From Glutamicibacter soli (GTDB lineage: Bacteria; Actinomycetota; Actinomycetes; Actinomycetales; Micrococcaceae), in NCBI RefSeq assembly GCF_003309065.1, contig NZ_POAF01000009.1, positions 17,883 to 81,882 on the forward strand: a DNA stretch of 64,000 bases, read 5' to 3'. The notes under the pieces are model-generated. The model made no database searches. It saw nothing but the letters and a program-made list of their open reading frames with translations, and was not told the DNA's origin. This document shows, one piece after another, positions 22,175 to 31,474 of this stretch. The translations under genes and the position numbers were made by a program. How positions within the stretch are numbered: the first letter of the stretch is position 1; each line of letters begins with the position of its first letter.

Positions 22175-22438
22175 ATGGGATTCTTAGGCTTCATTCTTCT
22201 AGGACTGATTGCCGGTGCCATCGCAAAGGCCATCATGCCCGGAAAGCAGGGAGGCGGCTGGATCGCGACCCTGCTGTTGGGAGTCGTCGGCGCCGTACTC
22301 GGCGGATGGCTCGGCAGCGTAATTTTCAACAAAGGCCTCGAAGAATTCTGGGACCTGTCAACGTGGCTGCTGGCGATCGCCGGCGCCTTGGTGGTCCTGT
22401 TCATCTGGGGACTGGTCACCAAGCGCACGGCGCACTGA
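22175..22438 (+). CDS. GlsB/YeaQ/YmgE family stress-response membrane protein
   Basis: 87 residues, three hydrophobic segments with glycine-rich helices. The family core is GLIAGAIAKAIMPGKQGGGWIATLLLGVVGAVLGGWLGS. The family is membrane-located and often induced by osmotic, acid or stationary-phase stress; the molecular role is unsettled. A GGAG box lies 7 bases before the ATG, and a strong hairpin follows the stop. Confidence 0.9.
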   Translation: MGFLGFILLGLIAGAIAKAIMPGKQGGGWIATLLLGVVGAVLGGWLGSVIFNKGLEEFWDLSTWLLAIAGALVVLFIWGLVTKRTAH

Positions 22439-22445
22439 CTGAACG

Positions 22446-22489
22446 AATGACCCGCAGGGACGGCAGTATTCGCCGACCTGCGGGTCATT
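22446..22489. terminator. Terminator after the GlsB-like gene
   Basis: 13-bp perfect arms AATGACCCGCAGG (22446-22458) and CCTGCGGGTCATT (22477-22489), with an 18-base loop, between convergent stops. Confidence 0.8.
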
Positions 22490-22522
22490 GCGTGCCCGGC
22501 TACGAAACCGGGACGAGCTCAG

Positions 22523-23476
22523 TTATATGCGCCAGCGCAAACGGCTTTCGCTCTTCGAGGACTTGCAGGTGTAGGTTTTGCCAGCCTTCGACTTGCCCTT
22601 CTTGCCCTTGTCAGCGCTCTTGCAGAACGCTCCGGGCGAAACCAAGCCCTTCACCGTGCCCGGCGCCTTGGGCTTGGAGGTTGTGCTCGGCTTCGAGGAA
22701 CCGGCAGGCTTGATCGGGGTGACCTTGGCGGCCTTCTGGTTCTTGCAGGAGTTCAAGACCTTGCTCATGGCCTTCTTTTCGGACGAGGTCACCGAGAGCG
22801 CGTATTTCTTCTTCACGCTGATCTGGGTAGCCACGTACTGGCAGCGGAATGACTTGTTTTTCGGCAGCCATTCGGCGGCATTCTTGTCCCCCTTCTGGCG
22901 GTTGGCCGAGGCATCGGCCGCGATCAGGTTCAGCGGATCGTTGGCCAAGGCCTGGCGCTGGGCCTGCGAAAGCTTCTGGCCGCCCGAAATCCACGCATTC
23001 TTCAATGCCACCACGTGATCGATGTCGACGGAGCCCGACTTGACCTTCCAGTTGATCTTCTTGCCGGTGTAGAGGTCGTTCAAGGTTCCCGAAGCCACCG
23101 TGCACTTCTTCTTGTCCTTGAACTTCACCTTGGACATGTCCCGCGACAGGGCCTCCTGGCGCTCATCGCATTTGTCCTTGTCGAAGTCCTTCCAGCCGTT
23201 GCCGAATTCGGCATTGCGGTTGTACCCCGTCGCCGGCGCCTTGCCCTTCACCGGCAGCGTATTCAGGACTGTCAGCGCCTTGGGGCCGTTGAGCTTGGCG
23301 CCGGGCTTGACCGCCTTCGATTTCGTTGAAACCAGTTCCGCTTCAAGCGGTTGCAACGCGGATATTGCGGATTCCCCGACGGCCTGCGCCGAGGTGCGCG
23401 TGTCCGCCCCGGGAGCAGAACATCCGACGAGCACCAATGCGCTCACTGATACTGTGGCCAAAAGGCGGCGCAGCAT
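22523..23476 (-). CDS. Secreted HNH endonuclease family protein (DUF1524/GmrSD-like), lipoprotein
   Basis: 317 residues. Signal peptide with lipobox LVLVGCSA (Cys about 19). The nuclease core is VDIDHVVALKNAWISGG (the His of DHVV), then LANDPLNLIAADASANRQKGDKNAAEWLP, the DUF1524 pattern of secreted actinobacterial nucleases. A lysine-rich C-terminal region follows (KVTPIKPAGSSKPSTTSKPKAPG) with a small Cys-containing tail module ending RLRWRI. Likely an extracellular or surface DNase used for nutrient scavenging or competition; that role is inferred. A longer in-frame start is rejected because it hides the signal peptide. Confidence 0.87.
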   Translation of the reverse strand: MLRRLLATVSVSALVLVGCSAPGADTRTSAQAVGESAISALQPLEAELVSTKSKAVKPGAKLNGPKALTVLNTLPVKGKAPATGYNRNAEFGNGWKDFDKDKCDERQEALSRDMSKVKFKDKKKCTVASGTLNDLYTGKKINWKVKSGSVDIDHVVALKNAWISGGQKLSQAQRQALANDPLNLIAADASANRQKGDKNAAEWLPKNKSFRCQYVATQISVKKKYALSVTSSEKKAMSKVLNSCKNQKAAKVTPIKPAGSSKPSTTSKPKAPGTVKGLVSPGAFCKSADKGKKGKSKAGKTYTCKSSKSESRLRWRI

Positions 23477-23755
23477 ATTTCCCCATTCTGAAAATTTGAG
23501 TGATGGTGCCCCGAGCGGGCACAGCCATAACTCATTCGCCCTTGCAGATGGACGAAGAATTCCCCAGCCACGAGAGAGTTTAGCCAATGACGCCGACATC
23601 CGGGGAACGTTGATGAAATCTGCAAGTTCTTAGTCTTCATACTTCATTCACCGCGTCCCGCCGCAGCGGAATTCCGTTGGGCACAGCACGTTGCCAGAGA
23701 GGTGCCGTAGACTGCAAGCAGTTGGGCGCTACGCCCGAAGGACCAAAGGATTCGC

Positions 23756-24448
23756 ATGACTTCGCCTACGCTGTCAGCTGCCAAGCAGCCGAAACGCCCA
23801 CTTCGACAACTGGCAGTCCAGGGCACCGAGAGGACTCGCTGGCGGGGATTAATCCACGCGTGGTCGACGCCGGGCATCATCATCATGGGTCTGCTGCTCA
23901 TCGTGCTGGCGGACGGACACCTGGCTGAATGGACTACCGCCGTCTTCGCCCTGAGCTCGATCACCCTATTCGGCACCTCCGCGCTATATCATCGCGGCAA
24001 TTGGACGGATAAGATCATGGGCTTGTTCCGCCGAGCGGACCACGCGAACATCTTCTTGTTGATTGCCGGTACCTATACTCCCGTCGCCTCGTTGACGCTT
24101 CCGCCCAAGCAGGCGATCATCGTGCTTTCGATCATCTGGACCGGGGCCCTGTCTGGAATTGCCGTCAAGTCGTTCTGGCCGTGGGCTCCACGCTGGGTCG
24201 GCGTCAGCCTCTACATCCTGCTGGGATGGGGCGCCGTCATGTATCTCCCGGCGTTCTGGGCGGCAAATCCTGCGGTCATGATCCTGATCGTTGCAGGCGG
24301 GCTCGCCTACACCGTTGGCGCTGTCTTCTACGCCACCAAACGCCCCAACCCTCTGCCGAAAATCTTTGGCTTCCACGAGCTGTTCCATGCCTGCACCATT
24401 CTTGCTTTCCTCTGCCACTGGACAGCAGTGCTCTTGGTAGCCCTGTAG
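23756..24448 (+). CDS. Hemolysin III family (PAQR/TrhA) membrane protein
   Basis: 230 residues, seven hydrophobic helices. Conserved metal-binding-type residues are in TRWRGLIHAWSTPG, the SALYHRG motif, RADHANIFLLIAGTYTPVA and the C-terminal GFHELFHACTILAFLCHW. PAQR proteins act in membrane-lipid homeostasis; the haemolysin name is historical. The ATG follows an AAAGGA box. Two terminators follow. Confidence 0.93.
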   Translation: MTSPTLSAAKQPKRPLRQLAVQGTERTRWRGLIHAWSTPGIIIMGLLLIVLADGHLAEWTTAVFALSSITLFGTSALYHRGNWTDKIMGLFRRADHANIFLLIAGTYTPVASLTLPPKQAIIVLSIIWTGALSGIAVKSFWPWAPRWVGVSLYILLGWGAVMYLPAFWAANPAVMILIVAGGLAYTVGAVFYATKRPNPLPKIFGFHELFHACTILAFLCHWTAVLLVAL

Positions 24449-24480
24449 GATCCGCTCCGCGAAGTCCACGGTCACCAGAC

Positions 24481-24531
24481 AACGCACGGCGCCGACCAGC
24501 TCCCCGAGGGGGCGGGTCGGCGCCGTGCGTT
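24481..24531 (+). terminator. Terminator of the hemolysin III gene
   Basis: 17-bp perfect arms AACGCACGGCGCCGACC (24481-24497) and GGTCGGCGCCGTGCGTT (24515-24531). Confidence 0.82.
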
Positions 24532-24559
24532 GGACTTTGGCCATGCCGCTGCGGCCGAA

Positions 24560-24594
24560 AACGCCCCGAACACTTCATCAGTGTCCGGGGCGTT
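24560..24594 (-). terminator. Terminator of the CsbD gene
   Basis: AACGCCCCG-AACACT... at 24560 pairs with ...AGTGTC-CGGGGCGTT ending at 24594 (15 pairs, one mismatch). It lies 25 bases past the CsbD stop and is back to back with the previous terminator. Confidence 0.8.
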
Positions 24595-24619
24595 CGAGGT
24601 TTAGTCGCCAGTCGCAGGC

Positions 24620-24814
24620 TTACTTCGTGAAGTCGTCTTTGATGTTCTTGGCTGCGTCCTTGACGTGTTCTCCAGCTTGCTTGGTCTTGGCAGCTGCCTG
24701 GTCGGCGAGGCCTTCGGCCTGCAGGTCTTCATTGTTGGTAGCGTCGCCGACCTTCTCCTTGACCTTGCCGCTGGCTTCCTGTGCCTTGTTCTTGATCTTG
24801 TCCCCGAAACTCAT
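24620..24814 (-). CDS. CsbD family stress protein
   Basis: 64 residues, hydrophilic and Lys/Ala/Glu rich: MSFGDKIKNKAQEASGKVKEK then VGDATNNEDLQAEGLADQ, the CsbD pattern. Members are general-stress (sigma-B type) induced. The ATG at 24814 has GAGGAAA upstream; a GTG five codons earlier is possible but places the ribosome site inside the gene. Confidence 0.92.
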   Translation of the reverse strand: MSFGDKIKNKAQEASGKVKEKVGDATNNEDLQAEGLADQAAAKTKQAGEHVKDAAKNIKDDFTK

Positions 24815-25587
24815 GTGCGTTTTCCTCACTGTCGCTGGAACTTCGTACTATCTCACGCTAGCAATTTAGCTTCCGGATCAGGTGGGTAGCTGCTGAATAG
24901 AAACCCGAAAAACCAGCACTTGCTTGCGACGCATGGAACAGGCGGATATCCTCAAGGCCGCTGTCGCGGGCAACCAGGTTATCTAAACAAGCTTCACTTT
25001 CACGGGCCGATGGATGGCAATCTTCTGCCCGCCGAATCATGAGGTTGGAATCCGAGTCAACAACATCATTATTGGCCAATGTTCTACGTAGACTTCAGCA
25101 GCTCTTTCCATCGGGACGCGGAAAACCCCACCAATTTCTTGGTGGGGTTCTCTTGCGAGTGAAGGTATTCGTGGCTATCCCCATATCCACGCAAACCGTA
25201 TGCCGCTCCGGACTACGCCCCCCGGTTTGTCCGGATCCTGCGACTATCACTGTTGCTAGACTACAGCCGCCTGCCGACAATCGGAGTAAAGCGCTCCAAT
25301 TGTTTCAATATGGCCAAGTAATACTTCGTCACGGAGCAGAAATTCGCTTCTTGCCTCAGGAAAGTCAATAAAACCGACTTTCTCACGCACAGCAATTTGC
25401 ACCGACGCGTGGGAGTCTAGGTGCTTGAAAATGCTCATTCAGGTCTAGCCGCCATGCTTCCACGCTTTTGACCAGACGGGCCGACCGGCATGGCAGTCTT
25501 GGCCTGGATTCCTGCGAGGAAAGTAGAACCTCAGACGACATCTAATTCACTCTGGGGCCGCCACCGACCTAAGGCTTCTGGAAAGAG
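24815..25587. other. Noncoding, lower-GC intergenic region
   Basis: About 770 bases without a convincing gene; short open frames on both strands lack ribosome sites and coding bias. It contains one terminator-like hairpin, AACCCCACCAA (25124-25134) with TTGGTGGGGTT (25139-25149) and a 4-base loop. That would suit the 3' end of a small RNA or of a decayed gene, but I cannot identify either. Confidence 0.5.
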
Positions 25588-25630
25588 GAAACCCGCGCAA
25601 GTGATCGTGAAGATCGCTTGAGCGGGTTTC
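25588..25630 (-). terminator. Terminator after tRNA-Val copy 1
   Basis: GAAACCCGC (25588-25596) pairs with GCGGGTTTC (25622-25630), with further internal pairing (GATC/GATC), just beyond the tRNA 3' end. Confidence 0.7.
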
Positions 25631-25635
25631 ATATT

Positions 25636-25711
25636 TGGTGGGCCCTACCGGGATCGAACCGATGACATTCACGGTGTAAACGTGACGCTCTACCAGCTGA
25701 GCTAAAGGCCC
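25636..25711 (-). tRNA. tRNA-Val (anticodon UAC), copy 1
   Basis: 76 nt including encoded CCA. Acceptor GGGCCTT pairs with AGGGCCC (G-T allowed); D-arm AGCTCAGCTGGTAGAGC; anticodon stem-loop TCACG-TTTACAC-CGTGA with UAC at the centre; T-arm CGGTTCGATCCCG. Identical to the copy at 27296-27371. Confidence 0.96.
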
Positions 25712-25756
25712 TTGGCATTGCCAGCCGAGGATATTTCCCCGCGCCAACAGGGAATA

Positions 25757-25785
25757 ACTTTACGGGGAACCCTGCATCCACGCAA
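25757..25785 (-). promoter_or_regulatory. Promoter of tRNA-Val copy 1
   Basis: TTGCGT (25780-25785), exactly 17 bases, TAAAGT (25757-25762). The second tRNA-Val copy has the same -10 with the same 17-base spacing, which supports both. Confidence 0.72.
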
Positions 25786-25809
25786 GTCAGGACTCCGTGA
25801 CATACATCT

Positions 25810-26943
25810 CTAGGACGGTGGCTCGGTTTGCGCGTCCCGCTTGGGGATCACTATTTCACGCACGACGATCAGGATCGAGGCGGTGATGGGGATGGCAAGC
25901 AAGGCTCCGAACAGGCCCATCAGCGCGGCGCCGGTCATGGCGGCGATAATGACCAAGACGCCGGGGACATTTACCGCCTTGCCCATGATTCGAGGCGTAA
26001 CTTGATATGCCTCCAATTGGACATAGATGAAATAGGCAATCAGGAATACCAGCGCCGCCGATGGGCTGATGAGCAATGCGCCCAAAGTGCCAATGATAAG
26101 AAACAGAACCGAACCGATCATCGGAATCAGGGTAATCAAGAACGCCATCAAGGCGAATAAGACTGCTACTTGTGAGCCGAGCAGCAGGAAAATCACCAGA
26201 ACCACTGCGGCGTTGATGGCCGACAGCGTGACGGCCCCAGCAACCGCCTTGCCGACGGCGAAAACGATCGAATTCAGCGTCGTCGAAAACTTCTCGCGCC
26301 GATAGGCCGGCACCAGACGCGCGACGGCCAGCTTCATCGGATCCAACGTGGAGACGAAATACAGGGTCAAGACGATCACCAGGAAAGCTGACGAGATCCC
26401 ATTGACGATGCCCATGCCGACATGCAGCACGCCCCCGGACAGTGCCAGCAGGTTTTCTGCGGTGAAGTACGTTTCGAAGGCCGCCAGTAGCTGCTCACTC
26501 GCGTTGAACCCCATGGACTCGGAAAGCTCCGTGTACCACTGGCTGGCTTGGATCGCGTCGATTTCCTGCGGGATGCTTGCGAGGAACTCAGTGAATTGGC
26601 GGACGATCGCGGGAACAACGAGCGCCGCAATACCGATCATGAGGAGGACAAATGCCACGATAACGGTCAACACGCTCCAGCCATGGGGCATGCCGCGTCC
26701 CTTGAGCGCGTTGACGGCCGGCGTCATACCCAAGGCGAGGAAGAGCGCAAGTGTGATGGACATGAGCACCGACGACATCGAGACTACGACCATGGCCAAG
26801 CCGACCGCGAGCAATGCTCCCGCGGCCATGATGAATCCAGTGGCGAACGGTTGTCCTGGTACCACGGCCAGGCCCTTGGGAAAACTGCTCAGGGTGAAGG
26901 TGCGCCGCCCGCGGTGATCCGGCACTTTCGAATCCATGCTCAT
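25810..26943 (-). CDS. AI-2E family transporter (YdiK/PerM-like)
   Basis: 377 residues with about eight hydrophobic helices. Family features: an N-terminal paired-helix part, a soluble segment (IVRQFTEFLASIPQEIDAIQ), then LVPAYRREKFSTTLNSIVFAVGKAVAGAV and the conserved LITLIPMIGSVLFLIIGTLGALLISP, with VTPRIMGKAVNVPGVLVIIAAMTGAALMG. Some members export AI-2 or act as Na+/H+ antiporters; function here is open. It lies between the two identical tRNA-Val genes. Confidence 0.9.
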   Translation of the reverse strand: MSMDSKVPDHRGRRTFTLSSFPKGLAVVPGQPFATGFIMAAGALLAVGLAMVVVSMSSVLMSITLALFLALGMTPAVNALKGRGMPHGWSVLTVIVAFVLLMIGIAALVVPAIVRQFTEFLASIPQEIDAIQASQWYTELSESMGFNASEQLLAAFETYFTAENLLALSGGVLHVGMGIVNGISSAFLVIVLTLYFVSTLDPMKLAVARLVPAYRREKFSTTLNSIVFAVGKAVAGAVTLSAINAAVVLVIFLLLGSQVAVLFALMAFLITLIPMIGSVLFLIIGTLGALLISPSAALVFLIAYFIYVQLEAYQVTPRIMGKAVNVPGVLVIIAAMTGAALMGLFGALLAIPITASILIVVREIVIPKRDAQTEPPS

Positions 26944-26993
26944 GGCAGTACCCTACCGTCCAGGCTGCCGGCTGGATACAGTCGACGGCCTAA

Positions 26994-27221
26994 TATGTCC
27001 TAGTCGATGCCCAAGTCGAGGGCTACCATGTGCTGGTTGTTTCCAGGCAAGGCGTCCTTCACTCCCAGCCCATCCTCCAGGGCAATCGACCGGAAAACCA
27101 TTGGCAGGCCTTGAGCTACCAGCGGCGAAACACGGTCCATCAGCTGGGCGTGGACGTGCGGCTGGCCAACGAGGGAAGTCTGGACGCGGCCGAAACGCTG
27201 GAACGAATCCTCGGAGAATAA
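26994..27221 (+). pseudogene. Remnant of a flavin oxidoreductase (Old Yellow Enzyme/dienoyl-CoA reductase type)
   Basis: Open frame of 75 codons, preceded by a stop and lacking a credible start. Its translation (GYHVLVVSRQGVLHSQPILQGNRP, then HWQALSYQRRNTVHQLGVDVRLANEG) resembles the NAD(P)/FAD-binding C-terminal half of multidomain OYE-like reductases. There the sequence runs GHxVxLxExxxxLGGQ...LxxQLxxLGVDVRLGTE. The GG of the FAD motif is lost. It reads as a decayed fragment of a gene whose remainder is gone. Confidence 0.42.
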
Positions 27222-27253
27222 TTCCCTAAAGTCACGGAGCGCGGAAACGTAAA

Positions 27254-27290
27254 AACCCAGGTTCTCGATAGTAAATCGAGAACCTGGGTT
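27254..27290 (-). terminator. Terminator after tRNA-Val copy 2
   Basis: Perfect 16-bp arms AACCCAGGTTCTCGAT (27254-27269) and ATCGAGAACCTGGGTT (27275-27290), 5-base loop, immediately 3' of the tRNA. Confidence 0.88.
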
Positions 27291-27295
27291 CCAAT

Positions 27296-27371
27296 TGGTG
27301 GGCCCTACCGGGATCGAACCGATGACATTCACGGTGTAAACGTGACGCTCTACCAGCTGAGCTAAAGGCCC
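27296..27371 (-). tRNA. tRNA-Val (anticodon UAC), copy 2
   Basis: 76 nt with encoded CCA, base-for-base the same as copy 1 at 25636-25711, same cloverleaf and anticodon. The flanks differ, apart from the promoter, so this is a dispersed duplicate and not part of a tRNA array. Confidence 0.96.
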
Positions 27372-27406
27372 TAACCACATCAGCTTTTGCAAGCCAACGA
27401 GGAATT

Positions 27407-27435
27407 ACTTTACAGAGCTTTCCAGCTCTGCGCAA
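27407..27435 (-). promoter_or_regulatory. Promoter of tRNA-Val copy 2
   Basis: TTGCGC (27430-27435), 17-base spacer, TAAAGT (27407-27412), about 35 bases upstream of the tRNA 5' end. Confidence 0.72.
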
Positions 27436-27468
27436 ATCGGGGCGTTTCCCGAACGCGCCGCAATGCTT

Positions 27469-27918
27469 CTACGCTTTGTCGATGGCGCTCCGATAGTCCT
27501 CCAGGCTGCGCGGCTGGGTCATTTCACTGGTGAAAGTTCGACGCACTATCCCGTCTTCAAGATAAATCGACAGCCGTGTCGCCACGCCCTGCCGCTCGTC
27601 GAACGCGCCGGCTAGCCGCGCCACTCGACCATGAGGCCAGAAATCGGCCAGCAGGTCGAACTGGATCCCCAACGCCTCGGCATAATTTCGCAACGCGAAC
27701 TTGTGATCCACCGAAATCGCGACAACCCGCACCGAACGGTTGGCGAAGTACTCGAGATGCTCCTGGAGCTGCGCCAATTCCGAGCCGCAGACGCGGGAAA
27801 ATGCCCACGGATAGAAGACAACCAGCACCCGGCCGTCGGACAGCCCGGTGCTGGTGATCATTTCACCGTACTGATTTTCCAGCGAGAAGTCGAACAGGCG
27901 TGAACCCGTTTCGATCAT
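27469..27918 (-). CDS. ahpE: Peroxiredoxin, AhpE-type (1-Cys)
   Basis: 149 residues; reduces hydroperoxides and peroxynitrite. Peroxidatic Cys44 in FYPWAFSRVCGSEL; ISVDHKFALRNYAEALGIQFDLLADFWPHG carries the DFWPHG block characteristic of mycobacterial AhpE. No resolving Cys is visible. The gene abuts the DUF3052 gene (stop at 27919 next to its start), so the two are co-transcribed. The order ahpE, DUF3052, aceE, PucR regulator, fabD matches Rv2238c-Rv2243 of M. tuberculosis. Confidence 0.92.
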   Translation of the reverse strand: MIETGSRLFDFSLENQYGEMITSTGLSDGRVLVVFYPWAFSRVCGSELAQLQEHLEYFANRSVRVVAISVDHKFALRNYAEALGIQFDLLADFWPHGRVARLAGAFDERQGVATRLSIYLEDGIVRRTFTSEMTQPRSLEDYRSAIDKA

Positions 27919-28335
27919 TTAGTTCTTCTTGCGCGGTGCCAAACGAATGGCCGACCAGTCGGCCGAGACACCCTCAGTAGTAGTCACGTGCAGCCCGGCG
28001 CTCGGAGCTTCCTGCTGGATCAGCGATGGGGACACATGTCCCTCGCGACCCTGCTTCGGGGTCAGCAGCCATACGATGCCACCCTCCCCGAGGTTGCTCA
28101 GCGAGTCCATCAGCGCGTCGACAAGGTCTCCGTCGCCATCGCGCCACCAGTAAATCACTGCATCAACGACGTCGTGATCCTCTTCGGTGAGCAGCTCTGA
28201 ACCAATAGTGTCCTCGATCGCGTCGCGAAGATCGTAGTCCACGTCATCGTCGTAACCCAGTTCCTGGATAAGGTCTTCATTCTTGAAGCCCAGTTTTTTA
28301 ACGGACTCCAGGTTTGCCGATACGGCGTCGCTCAC
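27919..28335 (-). CDS. DUF3052 domain protein
   Basis: 138 residues, very acidic. The N-terminal DUF3052 block SVKKLGFKNEDLIQELGYDDDVDYDLRDAIE and the central DAVIYWWRDGDGDLVDALMDSL and GIVWLLTPKQGREGHVSPS are conserved across actinobacteria. Function unknown. The GTG start is preferred since AGGAGGAAT lies directly upstream. Divergent from aceE with a long leader between them. Confidence 0.9.
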   Translation of the reverse strand: MSDAVSANLESVKKLGFKNEDLIQELGYDDDVDYDLRDAIEDTIGSELLTEEDHDVVDAVIYWWRDGDGDLVDALMDSLSNLGEGGIVWLLTPKQGREGHVSPSLIQQEAPSAGLHVTTTEGVSADWSAIRLAPRKKN

Positions 28336-28510
28336 TTCATTCCTCCTGATGGTGCAAAGCGTTACTACCAACGAAACACCGTTTCGTCGCTCCATTCAAG
28401 CGCTACGGCAATAACACGCCGAACGAATATCGCCCGCCAGAAAGTGATGCAGACCAATTTGACAGGGTCAATCTAGCGTTGACTCCTGCACACTGTTGCA
28501 CAAGTCACCT

Positions 28511-28535
28511 AAAATAGCCTATTTAATGCTATTTT
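28511..28535. promoter_or_regulatory. Dyad in the aceE upstream region (candidate operator)
   Basis: AAAATAGC (28511-28518) and GCTATTTT (28528-28535) are perfect arms around a 9-base AT-rich spacer, in the 364-base region between DUF3052 and aceE. The rest of that region holds TTGACA/TTGACT -35-like boxes (28459-28484) and no gene. Confidence 0.45.
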
Positions 28536-28699
28536 GCCCAAAAATCTCGTCGATTTTTCGGCTTTCGATTCATTAGAGTAGGCAGTGAACCGAGCAGGAC
28601 ACACCACTCCAGTGTTACTGCACCCGATGTCCCATCCCGCTGCACGGCAGAAAAATGTCTGCACCGCGGCGGAGCCGCAATTTCAATCAAGGAGCTTCA

Positions 28700-31444
28700 G
28701 TGGCTGTAGAGGAACACATCTCCCAGATCCGTAGTGGTTTGACTTACCAGCTATCCGATCGGGATCCCGAGGAAACCCAGGAATGGTTGGACTCGTTCGA
28801 CGCACTCGTCGAAACCCAGGGCACCGAGCGCGCCCAGTTCATCATCCGCTCGCTCCTGCAGCGTGCCGGCGCCAAGTCCGTTGGCGTGCCGATGGTGACC
28901 ACCACCGACTACGTGAACACCATCCCCGTCGACCAGGAGCCCGAGTTCCCCGGCGACGAGCAGATCGAACGCCGCTTCCGCGCGTTCATGCGCTGGAACG
29001 CTGCCATCATGGTGCACCGAGCCCAGGAGCCTTCCATCGGCGTCGGCGGCCACATCTCCACCTACGCAGGCGCCGCGACCCTGTACGAAGTGGGCTTCAA
29101 CCACTTCTTCCGTGGCAAGAACCACCCGGGCGGCGGCGACCAGGTCTTCTTCCAGGGCCACGCCTCGCCGGGCATGTATGCCCGCGCATTCCTCGAAGGC
29201 CGCCTGTCCGAAGAGGACATGAACGGCTTCCGCCAGGAGAAGTCGAAGGAAGGCCACGCGCTTCCTTCCTACCCGCACCCGCGTTCGCTGCCGGACTTCT
29301 GGGAATTCCCGACCGTGTCGATGGGCATCGGCCCGGCCAACGCGATCTACCAGGCCCAGCTGAACCGCTACCTGCACAACCGCGGCATCAAGGACACCTC
29401 CGAGCAGCACGTCTGGGCCTTCCTGGGCGACGGCGAAATGGACGAGCCGGAGTCGCGCGGCTTCCTGCAGCTGGCGGCCAACGAGAAGCTGGACAACCTC
29501 ACCTTCGTGGTGAACTGCAATCTGCAGCGCCTTGACGGCCCGGTGCGCGGCAACGGCAAGATCATCCAGGAACTGGAAGCCTTCTTCCGCGGCGCCGGCT
29601 GGAACGTCATCAAGGTCGTCTGGGGCCGCGAGTGGGATGCCCTGCTCGAAGCCGACAAGACCAACGCCCTGGTCGACGTCATGAACCAGACCCCGGACGG
29701 CGACTACCAGACCTACAAGGCGGAGTCCGGCGCGTTCGTGCGCGAGCACTTCTTCGGGCAGCGCCCGGAGACCAAGGAACTGGTCGCGGACTACACCGAC
29801 GATGAGATCTGGAATCTCAAGCGCGGCGGCCACGACTACCACAAGGTGTACGCGGCCTACAAGGCAGCCACCGAGTTCAAGGGCAAGCCGACCGTGATCC
29901 TGACCAAGACGGTCAAGGGCTACGGCCTGGGCTCGCACTTCGAGGCCCGCAACGCCACGCACCAGATGAAGAAGCTGACCCTCGAGGACCTCAAGGGCTT
30001 CCGCGACCACCTGCGCATCCCGATCACCGACGAGCAGCTCGAGGCCGATCCGTACCTGCCTCCGTACTACCGCCCGTCCGAGGATTCGGCCGAGTACAAG
30101 TACATGATGGAGCACCGTGCCAAGCTCGGCGGCTCCGTGCCGTCGCGCCGCCAGGAATCCGACGTCAAGCTGACCCTGCCGGGCGAGAAGGCCTACGCCA
30201 TCGCCAAGCGCGGTTCGGGCAAGCAGCAGGCGGCCACCACCATGGCCTTCGTGCGCCTGCTCAAGGACCTCATGCGCGACAAGGAATTCGGCCACCGCAT
30301 CGTGCCGATCGTGCCCGACGAGTCCCGCACCTTCGGCATGGACGCGTTCTTCCCGACTGCCAAGATCTACAACCCGGGCGGCCAGAACTACCTGTCCGTG
30401 GACCGCGACCTGGTGCTGGCCTACAAGGAATCCCCGCAGGGCCAGCTGATCCACCCGGGCATCAACGAGGCCGGCGCCGTCGGCGCGTTCACCGCGGCGG
30501 GCACCAGCTACTCGACCCACAACGAGCCGCTGATCCCGATCTACGTGTTCTACTCGATGTTCGGCTTCCAGCGCACCGGCGACCAGTTCTGGGCCGCCGG
30601 CGACCAGATGGCCCGCGGCTTCATCATCGGCGCCACCGCCGGCCGCACCACCCTGACCGGTGAGGGCCTGCAGCACGCCGACGGCCACTCGCCGGTGCTG
30701 ACCAGCACCAACCCGGCGGTTATCACCTACGATCCGGCCTACGGCTACGAGATCGGCCACATCATGCGTTCCGGCCTGGAGCGCATGTACGGCGGAACCC
30801 ACGAGGATCCGAACGTGATGTACTACCTGACCGTGTACAACGAGCCGATCCATCAGCCGGCCGAGCCGGAGAACGTGGACGTCGAGGGCATCGAGAAGGG
30901 CATCTACCTGCTCAAGGAAGCCACCACCGACGGCCCGCGCGCGCAGCTGCTGGCTTCGGGCGTGGCAGTGCCGTGGGCCCTGGAAGCCCAGAAGATCCTG
31001 GCCGACGAATGGGGCGTGTCCGCAGACGTCTGGTCCGTGACCTCGTGGAACGAGCTGACCCGCGACGGCCTGCACGCCGACGAGCAGGTCCTGGTTGATC
31101 CGTCCAAGGCCCGCCGCGTGCCGTACGTGACCCAGAAGCTGTCCTCGGCCACCGGTCCGTTCATCGCGACCACGGACTACATGCGTGCGGTGCCGGAGCA
31201 GATCCGTCCGTACGTCCCGGGCGAGTACCACACCCTGGGCGCCGACGGCTTCGGCTTCTCGGACACCCGCTCGGCGGCGCGCCGCTTCTTCAAGATCGAC
31301 GCGCACTCGCTGGTGGTGCAGACCCTGCACTCGCTGGTTGAGCGCGGCGAGATCGCGGCCGACTCGGCCATCAAGGCGCACGCCAAGTACGATCTGAACA
31401 ACCCGAACGCCGGCAAGTCCGGCAACGCCGGCGGCGACGCCTAA
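28700..31444 (+). CDS. aceE: Pyruvate dehydrogenase E1 component, homodimeric type
   Basis: Thiamine-diphosphate enzyme of the pyruvate dehydrogenase complex; decarboxylates pyruvate and passes acetyl to the E2 lipoyl arm. 914 residues, the length of the actinobacterial/gamma-proteobacterial AceE. ThDP motif [10 protein letters not shown]...VVNCNLQ around 255-290, N-terminal [41 protein letters not shown], and central [20 protein letters not shown]. The GTG follows AAGGAGC. In this order E2 is encoded elsewhere, as in other actinobacteria. Confidence 0.97.
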   Translation: MAVEEHISQIRSGLTYQLSDRDPEETQEWLDSFDALVETQGTERAQFIIRSLLQRAGAKSVGVPMVTTTDYVNTIPVDQEPEFPGDEQIERRFRAFMRWNAAIMVHRAQEPSIGVGGHISTYAGAATLYEVGFNHFFRGKNHPGGGDQVFFQGHASPGMYARAFLEGRLSEEDMNGFRQEKSKEGHALPSYPHPRSLPDFWEFPTVSMGIGPANAIYQAQLNRYLHNRGIKDTSEQHVWAFLGDGEMDEPESRGFLQLAANEKLDNLTFVVNCNLQRLDGPVRGNGKIIQELEAFFRGAGWNVIKVVWGREWDALLEADKTNALVDVMNQTPDGDYQTYKAESGAFVREHFFGQRPETKELVADYTDDEIWNLKRGGHDYHKVYAAYKAATEFKGKPTVILTKTVKGYGLGSHFEARNATHQMKKLTLEDLKGFRDHLRIPITDEQLEADPYLPPYYRPSEDSAEYKYMMEHRAKLGGSVPSRRQESDVKLTLPGEKAYAIAKRGSGKQQAATTMAFVRLLKDLMRDKEFGHRIVPIVPDESRTFGMDAFFPTAKIYNPGGQNYLSVDRDLVLAYKESPQGQLIHPGINEAGAVGAFTAAGTSYSTHNEPLIPIYVFYSMFGFQRTGDQFWAAGDQMARGFIIGATAGRTTLTGEGLQHADGHSPVLTSTNPAVITYDPAYGYEIGHIMRSGLERMYGGTHEDPNVMYYLTVYNEPIHQPAEPENVDVEGIEKGIYLLKEATTDGPRAQLLASGVAVPWALEAQKILADEWGVSADVWSVTSWNELTRDGLHADEQVLVDPSKARRVPYVTQKLSSATGPFIATTDYMRAVPEQIRPYVPGEYHTLGADGFGFSDTRSAARRFFKIDAHSLVVQTLHSLVERGEIAADSAIKAHAKYDLNNPNAGKSGNAGGDA

Positions 31445-31474
31445 GCGCGGGATCGTCCACCTCGAACGCGAATG

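Noticed and set aside
25039..25438. Small genes in the gap before tRNA-Val
   Set aside because: No ribosome sites, poor codon bias, and one frame reads through a terminator hairpin.
25636..27371. tRNA-Val pair as attachment sites of an integrated island
   Set aside because: Both copies are complete with their own promoters, and no integrase or phage gene lies between them.
28751..31381. 876-codon open frame antisense to aceE
   Set aside because: A by-product of high-GC third positions in aceE; no domains, composition of a shadow frame.
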